A DNA stretch of 64,000 nucleotides from Hygrocybe punicea (GCA_963556145.1 OY744462.1:4092001-4156000); one strand, 5' to 3'; counted from the first letter of the stretch, positions 19,779-33,056 are shown. Numbers and translations: made by a program. The notes: generated by a model from the sequence alone, not told the origin.

Positions 19779-21387
19779 ATGTCTCTCTCCAACAAGTTGT
19801 CCATTACTGACCTTGACCTCAAGGACAGGCGCGTTCTAATTCGAGTAGATTTTAATGTCCCTATGCAGAACGGCGAAATCACCAACCCAGCTGTTAGCTG
19901 GTTCTGTTTCTACAAGATTCTCATGCTTATTGCTTGGCTTTCAGCGTATCCTTGCGGCATTGCCTACCATCAGATATGCTCTTGAGAAAGGTTCGATCTC
20001 TCGCAATACAAATTCTAAAACTTCTGGACTTCGAACAATAGGTGCATCGGTGGTCGTGCTCATGTCTCATCTGGGGCGGCCGGATGGCAAGGTTGTGGAT
20101 AAATACTCGTTGAAACCTGTGTCGGTTGAGCTTGAAAAACACTTGGGAATGGTTGTGACGTTCCTCTCTGATTGTGTTGGACCCGAGGTCGAGAACGCGG
20201 TTAACTCGTCGCCTTCGGGGTCTGTCATCTTGCTCGAGAATTTGCGGTTCCACATTGAAGAAGAAGGTTCGGTGAAGAACAAAGACGGGACAAAGACTAA
20301 GGCGGATTTAGACAAGGTAAAAGCCTTCCGGGAGGGACTGACGAAACTGGGGGACGTGTACGTGAACGACGCGTTCGGCACGGCCCACCGGCCGCACTCG
20401 AGCATGGTCGGGGTCCAGTTGCAGCAACGGGCAGCAGGATTCCTTGTCAAGAAAGAGCTTGAATATTTCGCAAAAGCACTCGAGAAGCCAGAGCGACCGT
20501 TTTTGGCGATTCTCGGCGGGGCGAAGGTATCTGATAAGATCCAGTTGATCGAGAATATGCTGGACAAGGTACGATTCCAGGGTTGTCCAAATTGTGTTGG
20601 TGAATCTATTTGCAGGTTAATTCGCTCATAATTTGCGGCGGGATGGCATTTACATTCAAAAAAACACTTGAAAGTATGTCGGTACGTGCCCGAATTTGTG
20701 TACCATCATACCAAAGTAATGTGTATTTTTCAGATTGGTAATTCGCTCTTTGATGTCGAAGGGTCGGAAAAGGTCACTTCTCTTGTCGAAAAGGCACGCG
20801 AGAATGATGTCAAGCTCGTCTTTCCGCTCGATTACATCATTGCCGACAAGTTTGACAAGGACGCGAAGGTTGGACGTCGCGACTTTGTTGTTTGCTTCAA
20901 TCGGCTTAAGTAACCCCTCTAGGTTGGCATCACTACAGAGGAGGACGGGATTCCAGATGGTTGGATTGGTCTTGATGTCGGTCCGAAAAGTCGTGATTTG
21001 TTTCGGAAAACCGTGTTGCAAGCTAAGACAATTCTCTGGAATGGGTCAGTGCCTCCTTTCATGCCATGTGACATCAACACCCTCATGTTGCTCTGTAGCC
21101 CCCCGGGTGTCTTTGAGTTCCACGCTTTCGCGGAAGGTTCAACAGCACTTCTCGAGGCAAATATCGAAGCTGCACAGAACGGCGCAGTAGTCATCATTGG
21201 TGGCGGTGATACGGCTACCCTTGCTGCCCAACATGGCGTCGAAAATAAATTGAGCCATGTAAGCACTGGCGGAGGCGCCAGTCTTGAACTCTTGGAGGGC
21301 AAGGTGTGTGTGTCTGACAGTTGGATAATATGTCAATGACATTTCATACAGACCCTGCCCGGCGTTGCGGAGCTGAGTGAGAAGTGA
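19779..21387 (+). CDS. PGK1: Phosphoglycerate kinase
   Basis: Glycolytic enzyme, 1,3-bisphosphoglycerate + ADP to 3-phosphoglycerate + ATP. Exon 1 (19779-19892) gives [20 protein letters not shown], the PGK signature. Exon 2 (19945-19990) gives [15 protein letters not shown]. Exon 3, from 20042, carries [61 protein letters not shown]. Later exons give [93 protein letters not shown] and [15 protein letters not shown], ending [10 protein letters not shown] at 21385-21387. All substrate- and nucleotide-binding signatures are present and the length is normal (about 415 residues). GC content and codon use are higher than in the flanking repeats, as expected for a highly expressed gene. Confidence 0.96.
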
Positions 21388-21526
21388 TTCCATGGTGTAA
21401 ATGTTTACATTCCGTAGTCTGTATCTTCTTGATAAGACATACATGAAACAGTTTTTGCCCCTTGGCTTACATAATTAGACATACATCGGCAGTCTCCGGC
21501 CCGAAACAGGTTGAGAGAAGACCACT

Positions 21527-21726
21527 NNNNNNNNNNNNNNNNNNNNNNNNNNNNNNNNNNNNNNNNNNNNNNNNNNNNNNNNNNNNNNNNNNNNNNNNNN
21601 NNNNNNNNNNNNNNNNNNNNNNNNNNNNNNNNNNNNNNNNNNNNNNNNNNNNNNNNNNNNNNNNNNNNNNNNNNNNNNNNNNNNNNNNNNNNNNNNNNNN
21701 NNNNNNNNNNNNNNNNNNNNNNNNNN
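21527..21726. other. Assembly gap of exactly 200 N
   Basis: The run of N is 200 bases, a typical placeholder length and not a measured gap. The sequence ending at 21526 is continued exactly, without the gap, at 30741-30742 (...AGAAGACCACT|CAAATATTC...). The sequence starting at 21727 is found exactly at 12512. The gap therefore separates the end of one contig from the start of an overlapping one. Confidence 0.97.
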
Positions 21727-22248
21727 ATCCAGGAATGCAAGGTACTTTTCCGAAAGGCATATGGTTCTGATCCCCGCCAATCCATTGATGGGGGTAACGA
21801 CAAGGATGATCTCAAGGAGAAACAAGAAGTCTCAACACCTACCACCCTCCAGACTGTTGTTAAAAGTAAAAACGTGGTTTTGCGTGCACGATTCAAGCAT
21901 CTGGAAGTTGTTTATGCACGATCATCTACTCATCTGGGAAATAGTCTGATCATGTACTACCCAGGGTTCAGCAAATCTTCAGCACCGGTACCTGGGAGTA
22001 TCCAACACATATTTGAAAGGGAGGGTAAAACTATGTTCACTATGAGGAGATATCTCCGAAAACAACCCAATGTTATTGATCCCTTCAGCTCTTACCCCAA
22101 TTTTCCGGCGCAGCTCTGGTCTTCTGAGATGAGAGATGAATTGGAACTTGTGGATCCTGATTCAATTTTCTGTCACTTTGCCTGCAGGAAATGGAACGCT
22201 GGACATGTTGTTGTCCTCTCACTCCCTAAGGTCTGCACTGAGCAATAA
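21727..22248 (+). pseudogene. Transposase 3' end, second copy (of 12512-13033)
   Basis: Identical in translation to the last 173 residues of the Tnp2-like transposase (IQECKVLFRKAYGSDPRQSI... to ...LSLPKVCTEQ). It is truncated on the left by the gap, not by a biological breakpoint that can be seen. It lacks all catalytic residues. Confidence 0.85.
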
Positions 22249-23281
22249 CAGCCAACAATGTACTAACCTCCAGACAGTACTAGGTTGCACGGAATTGAAG
22301 GTTGAATAACTATTGTGTATAATAATTCAAAACAATGAATGTATCGACAATGGAGCCTCTGCAGTTGAGTCACTGGGATGACGGTAAAGTTCTCAGGTGC
22401 TCAGCCATTTGAGAAGTTCCAATGTCAGGCCACAACGGCGGTGAGAATATGAAAGCAGCGCTAAAGTGCAGTGGTGTGTTGATGATGAGAGGAAAGGGTG
22501 CCAAGATGGAAGCGCCGGGTAAGCTCTCAGTGGCTGAGCCGCAGAGAGTGCTGATGAGGAGATGGAAGCGTTGTTGAGAGTATGGGAGTGCCAGGTAAGT
22601 ACTCTGTGGCTCAGCTGTCCAGAGGGTGACAATGAGGCGTCCATGACCAGAGTTCTCTACAGCTCAGCCGTTGAGAGGAGAGGGTTCTGATAAGGAGATG
22701 GGAGTGCCAGGTATTACAGTTATATACGACACGGCGACGGTGAGGAAATGGACGGGTGCCAGGAAAGTTCTCTACAGCTCAGCCGTTGAGAACTGGATGA
22801 GAGTGGGCAACGGTTGGGCAATGGCTGGGTGATGGGCGGGCGATGGGCGGGCGACGAGCATGCAAGAACTTTAGTTCTGACAGAAAATTTTGAATTTTGA
22901 TAACTGCTGAAATCATATATTTTGATATCCATTAAATTTATTATTTTGACCCTACCAAAGCCCTACCAAAAGTTCTAATTCTGGCCTACCTTTAAGTGAT
23001 GCCTAAATTTGGACTAGCAAATGTTATTAAACTCGAAACTAAAATACACCTTCCCTTCACAATTTAGCGCTGATAATTATTTTGATTGCAGGACTAATCT
23101 AAAGATGAATTTTTATTATTAATTTAGACAATCCTTTATCCGTGACTTAAATTCAATATTTAGACTTGGCCTAAATGAAAATCTAAAGATTATATTTTGC
23201 CGCTAACTTTAGAAATAACTTTAGATCCTGACTAAATGTTGAAACTCCTGATGTGTTGGCTGGGTCATCTGAGCTTTGCTG

Positions 23282-24447
23282 ATGGCCACCACTCCTAAAG
23301 TTCTGTCCACCGAGGAATTGTCCAATATGGACGCCAAGTGAGCATTCTAACTATCATTTCATGGAGTTCAAACGTCAACGCTCAACGTCCAAATTGTGCT
23401 ACAAGATGGATTGCCCTCAAAAAGATTCGTTATACTGATTCAGAGGGCAAAGAGGTGCATGAGGTTTGCCTTGTGCCTTTCGCTAACTTACCTTTTAACA
23501 GCGGTTGTGGGAGTGTGCTGAGCGAAAGACTCGAAAAAAATCAGGAACAGACGGGAAGTGGTTGAACCCTTTGCGTTGTTGTTACTCGGACATCCTAGTA
23601 ATTGCATGGACTTGCAGCTGTGTCTGTCCTTGCTCTCATCCAGTCTCAAACGAGCGCCTTTCCGCTCTCGACTGTCATCCTCGTGCAATACCGTCCTTCT
23701 ATTGACAAATTTATCATCGGTGCCTATATCTGGTTTGGTGCCGTTTGAATCTGACTTCGTTTCTTTCACCAGAACTTCCAGCAGGTGACTTGACATCTAC
23801 TGGACTGTCCCTCCTCACCAATTTCTGCTTCCTTTCTTTGGAAAGGTCTTGTTGACGAAGGCGAGTCTCCAGAAGACGCAGCTATACGTGAATTGGAAGA
23901 AGAAACTGGTGCGTTTTACCTATCAGCATCCTTTCAACCCGAAATGTTGATAAGGAGGTGCAGGGTTCAAAGCGGATCCTGACCCAGTCGTACAATCGAC
24001 TCCACTTCTTGTTACTGATCCTGGTCCGTGTCCTTTTCTTTCAGAAGTATTTTTCTAACGACTTCTCAGGCATGACCAACGCCAACATGATGTTTTTCGT
24101 GCTTCGTGTTTCCTTCATTGGTGACATGGAAATACCAGCTCAGAGACTGGAACCGGGAGAATCCATTGTGAGGCGAGTGGTGGAGCTTTCCAAATTGGGT
24201 GATGAATTGAGAGGTGTGTTTTGGCGAGAATCTGCAGTGCAGAGCTACTCAAAACGTTGCATTTCAATTGTAGCATACGCCGCAAAAGTGAGAAAGAGCT
24301 GTCTTTGTATTGTATTGACTAAGCCGTCCTCAACAGGAAAACTGTCTTCTTGACGCCCGATTGTCTCATTTCGCGTTTGGGTACGAGATAGCGCAAAGAT
24401 TAAAAGCAGGTGAATTCACCCACTACAGTGAGATCAAGCAGTTCTGA
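23282..24447 (+). CDS. Nudix hydrolase, second copy of 14067-15232
   Basis: Sequence and exon layout equal those of the first copy, including the unusual GG at the expected splice donor (about 23,550). Sharing this oddity supports one locus represented twice. Function and motifs are as described for the first copy: ADP-ribose pyrophosphatase with a complete Nudix box. Confidence 0.85.
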
Positions 24448-24484
24448 ATGTGTTGTTGAGTGGCCTATTGTATGATTACGACAA

Positions 24485-27134
24485 TTAATGGTGCAATTTT
24501 TTGGCCTTGTCTATATGTCTCCTCAACCTCAACTGCTTTTCTCGTAAGGAGGCCTTCCTTTTACTTCGGATGACTCCGCTATTGATCATCATCATTATGG
24601 GCTTGTTCCGTGCTTTCTGCCTGTTTGTGGAACTTCTGGGTACATCTTTCTTCTTCCCTTTGTGCGAACCAAACTTCTCTCTGCCTTCACGTCCTTTTGC
24701 AATGCAAGCTAGACGCTCTGCATAATCAGACTTAGCCTTTTTCCGTGGACCTAAAATGTCATTCTCTGAAATGACCGACTCCTCCGCATGTGAACGGATC
24801 TCCAAAGTAGCAAGTTTTCGTTTTGCCTTTGACCTACCGCTTGCTTCAACGACTTCTTTGACGGCTTGAATACGGAGGTCATTCAGTAAGGCAAAGTCAG
24901 CAGGGGTGAGAATCTGACAATGGTCAACCTGACTATACGAAGGCATAACAATGATGGAACGCACCTTAGTTGTAGCAAGTGTTGATACACGATTCCTTAC
25001 ATCGGGACTGTAGCACTGTTCTTCTACCTGCTCTTGATTTCCGTTGACGGTGTCAGGCTGTTCATCTTCGCTGTCACTTATCTCTAACTCTTGATCAGAA
25101 TGTACGTCAACCCATCCCTGGGCGTCAGAATCTTGTGATGAATCTGATTTGACTTCCCAGCCACGCCAAGCCACATCGTTATCTGTTTCACCCGATACGA
25201 AGGCCTCCTCGTAACGGCACCGCTGAAGGTGATCTTCAAGCAACTGTCCAAGAATGGTGAGCATCACATGGAGATATCAACAAAAAATATTGCATACCAC
25301 CAAGCCCTCGATATCCACAGCAGCTTTAGTACTGTGGCCAAAAGGCAAAGGTTTCTCGACAGATATCCCCATACTGGCATCTTTACCCTGTTTTAATATT
25401 GACGACTCAATATACGATAAGGTGATCAAGGAAGCAGCACTCACTTGCTCCCTCCTTTTCAGCATTCCAGGATTGACTTCACGATAAAGCTGCAGCAGAC
25501 CTCGCGCCGCCGCCATAACCAATTTATCTCTACTCTTTCTATATTCCACCAAATCGCCAAGCAAGTCTTCGTCCATTGACCAAGGCTGCCTTCTGCATAC
25601 CTCTCTTATGGAATTTAGACCGGCCGCTATGACTTCGCTTCCCACACCGGGATGGACGAACTCCTGAGCTAATTTTATGACCACGGGCAAGACAGCGTCC
25701 GGTGGCGTCAAATGATGTACGGACTGGGCTAGTGTAACAAGAATCGCTGGGACTTGCAACTGGTTGTGTGAAAGGTATTTGATGATGTAGGTATAAAATT
25801 CAAGAACACAGAGCTTGTGAGCGCCCATTACGCGAGACAAGAGTTGCATGATAAGAATCTTGTGGTGGAGAGAGAAACGCTTGTCGTATCGCTGAAGAAA
25901 ATGAAACAGTCTTTCGGCAAACGTCTGAGGGTCGTTGAGAAGCTCCAGAGCAGGAAAGTTAGTTGCAGAAGGAACCTTGTGACGACGTTTCTGCAAAAAG
26001 TCAATCGTGGTACAAACAAGGAGCACCATGTGACTATGCGTACTTTCTTGATCATGTTTAGTTTGTGTTGCAATTTTTTGTTGCCACTGCGAGTTTTTTT
26101 ATTGATCTCCCGGCGATGATGTAAGGTCCTGATATCGGATACCTGCCGAGCAACTAAGCATGGAATAAGTCGACGTGGGGAGCAAACAAACACCATCTCC
26201 CACATCTACACTGTCATGCTTTTCCCCGTCATCTCCGAGGAAGAAATGAATTGAAGCACTTTGCACTTTGATGGCTGGGTGGAAACACCCAAGGACGATG
26301 ATAGAAACGGTTTTCTGGTCTACCCTAGTCTCAAATGGTTGGACTGTGCAAATCACCAGTCCAAAGATACTACTCACCAGATCCTTTTTCTCCAAAGTTC
26401 CCTTGTCAAGATCACAGCCCATATGGCTGCATCGCCATCCTGTTGGGTGGTGGCCTGGATTGCTACGCCGGAGACTCGCACTTTACCCTTGTCACCGACC
26501 ACCTCACTTTCCATCCCACGCTCAATCATCTCAAAAAGTATGGCTTGAACTGCACGGTTAAGTTTGTGATCTTTCGAACGAAAATTGGCGGATAGGATGT
26601 CAGAAAGGATGGTCTTTTGTATGAAAGAGCGGAGAGTAGCAGATGTTGTGCGCGGGAGAAGGGGGAAAAGGTACTTCAGAAGTCTGTTGAGAAAAGGATG
26701 GTTATGGAAGTCAGGAAAATGTAAGATAGCACCCACTGAATTGACGGAATAAGGTTCTTATTCCGCAGCATGACAAGATTTTGAATGAGGGTTTTGCGAG
26801 TATCTCCAGAAAGAGATCCGTAGTTCTCCAGAAGTACGGATGACAATTGCACAGGAAAGTCGGCAGTCTCTTTCGGATAGCACGTTGCAACCTATGTGTA
26901 AAATTAAGGGGTTAACCAAAGAATATGTCGAGTTGTAAGTCTGACCTGAGATATAAATGACACTAGCTCTCGGAAGTGGTCCACCTTTTCGTCGGGATCA
27001 ACGTGAAATATTTGGCGAATGTTGTTGTAATGATTCCATTGTTGTAAAAATTCTTCTCTGTAAGCAGCAGGATCTCGCTTTATAAGGTTTTGGAGTTGTG
27101 GTAATTTGGAAGTGAGAAGCATCCCGCGAGCCAT
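24485..27134 (-). CDS. SDA1: SDA1, second copy of 15270-17919
   Basis: All exons give the same translation as the first copy, with start at 27134 and stop at 24485. SDA1 is essential and single-copy in yeast, and an intact identical tandem copy would be surprising. This is more likely an assembly effect. Confidence 0.88.
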
Positions 27135-27282
27135 AGTGGTATAACTTTGAAATAATGAGGCGTCACCAAATACTTAGACATAAACAGCTGGCAATCTCCG
27201 GTCACACATAAATGTCACACTGGTGTCAAACCAGATTAGCTAAGTTGTCTGATCTTTCTCTGCCCTTGACTTTTTATCGATT

Positions 27283-27911
27283 ATGGTCAGTCTGCAATTG
27301 CTACCTATGAAAATTTCTGTTCTGTATCTCCTCTCAGGCCTCTGGCATTGGAGTTAACCCTGAATGCATCAATGCTTTTCAAATTCTCAAGCTTGGAAAG
27401 AAGACCAAATACATCATTTTCACACTTAATCCACTTAATACGGAGATAATCGTTGACAAGACCTCGGAATCTCAATCGTACGAGGACTTTATAGCCGATC
27501 TTCCTCAAGCTGAGTGCAAATGGGCTATATATGACTTTGAGTATGAGAAGGGGGACGCTGGCAAGAGGAAAAAGATCTGTTTTTTCTCCTGGTGAGAGTC
27601 TTTAGTTCATAGCCGTCTCGCTGCTGGATGCTAATTTGCACACCAGGTCACCCGACGACGCCAAGATCAAGCAGAAGATGGTGTTTGCATCTTCTAGGGA
27701 TGCATTGAGGCGCTCTCTTGTTGGTATTGCTGTCGAGATTCAAGGAACCGATTATAGCGAAGTAGCGTGGGATAATGGCAAGTCAATTTCTTCTGTGGGG
27801 GACTCAGCAGAGGTGTTGGTCCACTCTCTGCTTTGACTCCTAAGTTCTGTACATTCGCTTATCCAGTCTTCCTTGTTTACAGTGCTTGATAAAGCGTCCC
27901 GTGGTGCCTGA
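27283..27911 (+). CDS. COF1: Cofilin/ADF, second copy of 18068-18696
   Basis: Same exons shifted by 9,215 (27283-27285, 27338-27591, 27647-27777, 27883-27911), same GC donor for the last intron and same 138-residue product. Confidence 0.9.
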
Positions 27912-28117
27912 TAATCCGGCTGTGTTTTTCCAATACTGTTGTCGAAATTTCCTCTCCTTTTCTCCTCCATTATCAGTTGACAGAATTGTAGACTTATTTC
28001 GCATTCCTTTTTGAACTGCCTCGTTCGTCACACCCATATCGCTGACATCGATGCAACAGCTTTTTGGACAAGCAATAATATTTGCGAACATGAGGTTCCT
28101 TTCAAACCTTTCGTGTA

Positions 28118-28910
28118 TTAATTGCTCAAGTTACCTGCCCCTTTACCCCCACCCCTCCCTCTGCCTTGTGGTTGTCTAGCGCGAGAACCACCTCGAGAAC
28201 CACCTCGAGAACCACCGCCGATTTCAGAAGCGGGTGGTGCTGCCCTTGTGACAGTTTCTTGTTCAGGCTTCATCGACTTCCAAGTACCTGTGGACTTGCC
28301 CGAATCCCACTCACGGGTCTGTATATTTTCCATCTTTCTTCGGGCATTCTGTTCACGGGTGCGGTTGACATGTTCCTGAACTTTCCGATTTTGCGCAAGT
28401 CTGATCCGCTCGGTTTCTTGAGTTCTTTTGAAAGCGTCTTCGTCGGCTTGAACATCCTTTCCAAGGATGAGGTGCTGAAAGACCTGTAACGAGGTGAGAG
28501 ACGTACCACCCGTCTCTGTTTGATTTTCTCGTTTTGCTCTTTCATGCGTGCCATTCGTTCTACAAGTTCTTCTTCGCTCAATTTATCCTTGGAAGCGAGT
28601 GAGCATATCACCAAGCAATGAACATGGGATAGTCACTCACCCTTTGAGTCCCCCCTGTCTTGACTCGCTCGGGGTTGACATATGGCTTTTTCTTCTCTTT
28701 CAACTCAGCATTAGAATCGAGTTTAGTTGCCTCATCCTGCGAGTCTTGCACAAGTTCAGGAGGAAGATCTTTCTCGTCGAAGATGTTTTCGTTCTCCCTG
28801 TTCTCTGGTGTCTCTACGGGGGGGTGGATACCTGAGTCGTGTATTCGAATATGTTCAAAGTCCAGACCTAGGGAACTTCTACCGTCATCGGTCGATGTCA
28901 GTGTTGACAT
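28118..28910 (-). CDS. RGG-rich protein, second copy of 18903-19695
   Basis: Identical translation in all three exons to the first copy, including the triple GGSR repeat. Same divergent arrangement with PGK. Confidence 0.68.
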
Positions 28911-28993
28911 GGTCTAAGAAATGGGGCTCCGGTCTACGCCGAAATCGATTATCTGTCACGGTCTGCCCGGATTTTCCGTTGTCGAACTCTACC

Positions 28994-30602
28994 ATGTCTC
29001 TCTCCAACAAGTTGTCCATTACTGACCTTGACCTCAAGGACAGGCGCGTTCTAATTCGAGTAGATTTTAATGTCCCTATGCAGAACGGCGAAATCACCAA
29101 CCCAGCTGTTAGCTGGTTCTGTTTCTACAAGATTCTCATGCTTATTGCTTGGCTTTCAGCGTATCCTTGCGGCATTGCCTACCATCAGATATGCTCTTGA
29201 GAAAGGTTCGATCTCTCGCAATACAAATTCTAAAACTTCTGGACTTCGAACAATAGGTGCATCGGTGGTCGTGCTCATGTCTCATCTGGGGCGGCCGGAT
29301 GGCAAGGTTGTGGATAAATACTCGTTGAAACCTGTGTCGGTTGAGCTTGAAAAACACTTGGGAATGGTTGTGACGTTCCTCTCTGATTGTGTTGGACCCG
29401 AGGTCGAGAACGCGGTTAACTCGTCGCCTTCGGGGTCTGTCATCTTGCTCGAGAATTTGCGGTTCCACATTGAAGAAGAAGGTTCGGTGAAGAACAAAGA
29501 CGGGACAAAGACTAAGGCGGATTTAGACAAGGTAAAAGCCTTCCGGGAGGGACTGACGAAACTGGGGGACGTGTACGTGAACGACGCGTTCGGCACGGCC
29601 CACCGGCCGCACTCGAGCATGGTCGGGGTCCAGTTGCAGCAACGGGCAGCAGGATTCCTTGTCAAGAAAGAGCTTGAATATTTCGCAAAAGCACTCGAGA
29701 AGCCAGAGCGACCGTTTTTGGCGATTCTCGGCGGGGCGAAGGTATCTGATAAGATCCAGTTGATCGAGAATATGCTGGACAAGGTACGATTCCAGGGTTG
29801 TCCAAATTGTGTTGGTGAATCTATTTGCAGGTTAATTCGCTCATAATTTGCGGCGGGATGGCATTTACATTCAAAAAAACACTTGAAAGTATGTCGGTAC
29901 GTGCCCGAATTTGTGTACCATCATACCAAAGTAATGTGTATTTTTCAGATTGGTAATTCGCTCTTTGATGTCGAAGGGTCGGAAAAGGTCACTTCTCTTG
30001 TCGAAAAGGCACGCGAGAATGATGTCAAGCTCGTCTTTCCGCTCGATTACATCATTGCCGACAAGTTTGACAAGGACGCGAAGGTTGGACGTCGCGACTT
30101 TGTTGTTTGCTTCAATCGGCTTAAGTAACCCCTCTAGGTTGGCATCACTACAGAGGAGGACGGGATTCCAGATGGTTGGATTGGTCTTGATGTCGGTCCG
30201 AAAAGTCGTGATTTGTTTCGGAAAACCGTGTTGCAAGCTAAGACAATTCTCTGGAATGGGTCAGTGCCTCCTTTCATGCCATGTGACATCAACACCCTCA
30301 TGTTGCTCTGTAGCCCCCCGGGTGTCTTTGAGTTCCACGCTTTCGCGGAAGGTTCAACAGCACTTCTCGAGGCAAATATCGAAGCTGCACAGAACGGCGC
30401 AGTAGTCATCATTGGTGGCGGTGATACGGCTACCCTTGCTGCCCAACATGGCGTCGAAAATAAATTGAGCCATGTAAGCACTGGCGGAGGCGCCAGTCTT
30501 GAACTCTTGGAGGGCAAGGTGTGTGTGTCTGACAGTTGGATAATATGTCAATGACATTTCATACAGACCCTGCCCGGCGTTGCGGAGCTGAGTGAGAAGT
30601 GA
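28994..30602 (+). CDS. PGK1: Phosphoglycerate kinase, second copy of 19779-21387
   Basis: Full-length, same exons and same translation as the first copy. It is the copy joined by real sequence to the downstream JHD1-type gene (151 bp from stop to next start), so this is the one whose downstream context is continuous. Confidence 0.92.
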
Positions 30603-30752
30603 TTCCATGGTGTAAATGTTTACATTCCGTAGTCTGTATCTTCTTGATAAGACATACATGAAACAGTTTTTGCCCCTTGGCTTACATAATTAGACATACA
30701 TCGGCAGTCTCCGGCCCGAAACAGGTTGAGAGAAGACCACTCAAATATTCAG

Positions 30753-33056
30753 ATGGCTCGCCGCAGTCGTCGTTCCATGCGTTCCGCTCACAAGTCTCCA
30801 GAACCTTCTGCTGTGTCTACCCCCTCCTCCCATACTCCGTCAAAACTCGACGGGCCTGAACCGGGACCTTCCCGCTTGGGAGACGACGCCTGTCCGGCGT
30901 GCAAAAAACACGTAGAGAGAGATTGGGATGACGCCGACAAGGAGAATTGGGTCAGATGTGATGCCTGCAGGACATGGTTTCATTGGCGATGCGCTGGTGA
31001 TAGTGGAGATTTAGACGTTATTGACAAATGGTATGGACATATTCTTGGAGGCAGTTATTCTCATTCATCGACTTAGGTATTGTCAACCGTGCATGGAAGA
31101 GGAATCGACGCGTGCTATCACCATTAAGCCTCCTACCCGTAAATCCTCTCGCAAGCGGCCACAGCGCGATTATGCCAATCTTCATGTAGGTTTGGAGTCT
31201 GACCCAAACAAGTGGACGCGCATCTTGCAAGGGAAAGTCATCAAGGACTCCGGATTCAGGCGCATGAAAGGAAGCGAACTTGGTCCTGAATGGCTAGAAA
31301 ATGATAATAATGCCATGCGCGAACCGATCGTGATAGAAAGCCCGGATGGCCTGGGAATGAAAATGCCTCCCAAGCACTTCACTGTCGATGATGTTGCTGA
31401 ACTCGTTGGAGCGGCAACTCCTGTTGAAGTGATAGGTATTCGAGTCTGTTGTACTTGTCTATCAAAACTCAACATGTTACCTAAGACGTCGCTTCTCAGT
31501 CGACCTCTCCTGGTTGGACTCTCGGCAAGTGGGCAGAATATTTCAAACTCGAGCACTCTGCCAGGGACAAAATCTTGAATGTCATATCGTTGGAGGTTTC
31601 TGGGACTAAATTGGCTGATAAGATTCAGCCACCTAGGTTGGTCCGTGAATTGGATTGGGTTGAAAAGTTTTGGCCCAGCAGCAGGAAGAGTAAAGGACAC
31701 ACATATCCTAAGGTGCAGTTATATTGCTTGATGGGCGTTGCTACAGCTTGGACAGTAAGTAGTACCATTCGCTCATGTCCGCCCGATTCACAATTTCCAG
31801 GATTGGCACATTGACTTCGCAGGGTCGTCCGTTTATTATCATATATTGCATGGGTCGAAAGTGTGGATTCTTTATCTCTTCGCTCTACTCTATTGTCTTG
31901 ACTTGAGTGAAGGTATTTTACTTTATTCGACCGTCGCAGGCCAACTTGGCAGCCTATGAGCGCTGGTCGGGAACAGACATTCAAAATCACTCGTGGCTAG
32001 GCGACATGGTCGATGACGTTTTTAAAGTGGAACTTTACACTGGGAACACCATGGTTATTCCAACGGGATGGATACACGCTGTTGTGCGCTCTACCTGTCC
32101 ATCCTGTATAAATTTTTGACTCACTGTTGTCTACTAGTATACACCCGTGGACACGGTGGTTTTCGGTGGAAACTTCTTGCATTCTTTCGATGTGGCAACA
32201 CGTAGGCCCCGAAGCTGAACTAGATTATTGTGCCCAACACGATTTTTTGCAGAACTCAAAATTCGTGACATCGAACTAGCAACACATGTCCCAAAGAAAT
32301 TCCGGTTTCCACTATTTACCAAGTTGGTTCTCATCACTTGAGATCGATATCTGATAAGCTTAATATTACCATCTTAGACTTTGTTGGTATGTTGGTGAGA
32401 AATATTTACGGGATCTAAAAGCCAAGGAAGAATTTCCACCCCGCGTCCTTGAATCGATTGAAGCCCTCGCCGGATTTTTGGTGTCGGAAGTACGGAACAT
32501 TGAACGAGGAACAGATCAAGCAAAGAGAGAGTCCAGAGAGCAAGTTCCTGTTGAGCGGGTGAAGGACGCGGCGGCGACGGCTCGAGAGCTTAGGTGGAGG
32601 GTGCGGACTGCGGCTGGTTATTGCAGTGATGATGATGAGTCAGGCGCCCACAAAGCTGCAACCAATGGGCACGCGCTGAACGGAGTTGGGAGCAAAAGGA
32701 AACGTATGGATTGTGAGAACGCTGATGGCGAGAAATCACAGTTCAAGAATTTCAAACCGAGAGCTTGGGAGAGCGTAATGGAGGAAGCTGCCAAGAGTGA
32801 CACACGAGCACAAAAAGTACGGCGGCCTGAGAATGGGGATAATTGGAAGGAACAATGGATGAATTGGAGGGATGAATTGGTTGGGGAGGATGGGGAATGG
32901 GCCGCTGATGTAAACCGTCGGCGCGATGTGGTGATCAAGGTACGAAGAACGGTGAATGGGGTGGAAAGGCAGCGAGTAGAACGAGTCCTTGAGGAGTGGG
33001 TGTGGAACAACGGAAGCCAAACGTTGACCACCGGCACGGAGACGGTTGAGGTGTAA
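30753..33056 (+). CDS. JHD1/KDM2-type histone lysine demethylase (PHD + JmjC)
   Basis: A basic N-terminus ([19 protein letters not shown]) leads to a PHD finger: CPACKK, then [17 protein letters not shown] and, across a splice at about 31028, WYCQPC, giving the C4HC3 set. After a basic linker ([20 protein letters not shown]) the JmjC region follows: [65 protein letters not shown], then [20 protein letters not shown] with the Fe-binding H-x-D, YFIRPS and IPTGWIHAV with the distal His. The helix [20 protein letters not shown] is typical of KDM2/JHD1 proteins. The C-terminus is charged and variable, stop 33054-33056. Family members use Fe(II) and 2-oxoglutarate to demethylate H3K36. Intron positions near 31435, 31756, 31860 and 32095 fit GT-AG. 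Confidence 0.88.

Larger units (their letters stand above)
12512..21526 (+). repeat. Left copy of a 9,015-bp direct duplication
   Basis: Every open frame in this segment recurs 9,215 bp further on with identical translation and length (for example 13178/22393, 15270/24485, 17159/26374, 20656/29871, 21139/30354). A constant offset means no net insertion or deletion over 9 kb, and the lines I compared by eye have no base differences. The copy ends exactly where the run of N begins. Confidence 0.93.
21727..30741 (+). repeat. Right copy of the 9,015-bp direct duplication
   Basis: It starts at the first base after the run of N and ends at 30741, where unique sequence (the JHD1-type gene) begins. 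It contains second copies of the transposase 3' end, the palindrome array (about 22,365-22,865), the TTTAG-rich segment (22,870-23,260) and five genes. Most economically it is the same genomic segment assembled twice. The genes below in this copy should then be counted once only. Confidence 0.93.

Noticed and set aside
21462..22248. Open frames running through the N gap
   Set aside because: Unknown bases translate as X; there is no evidence for coding across the gap, and the two sides belong to different loci.
22249..30602. True tandem paralogues of PGK1, SDA1, cofilin and the Nudix gene
   Set aside because: The translations are identical, the offset is constant and the borders coincide with the gap, so an assembly overlap is the simpler explanation.
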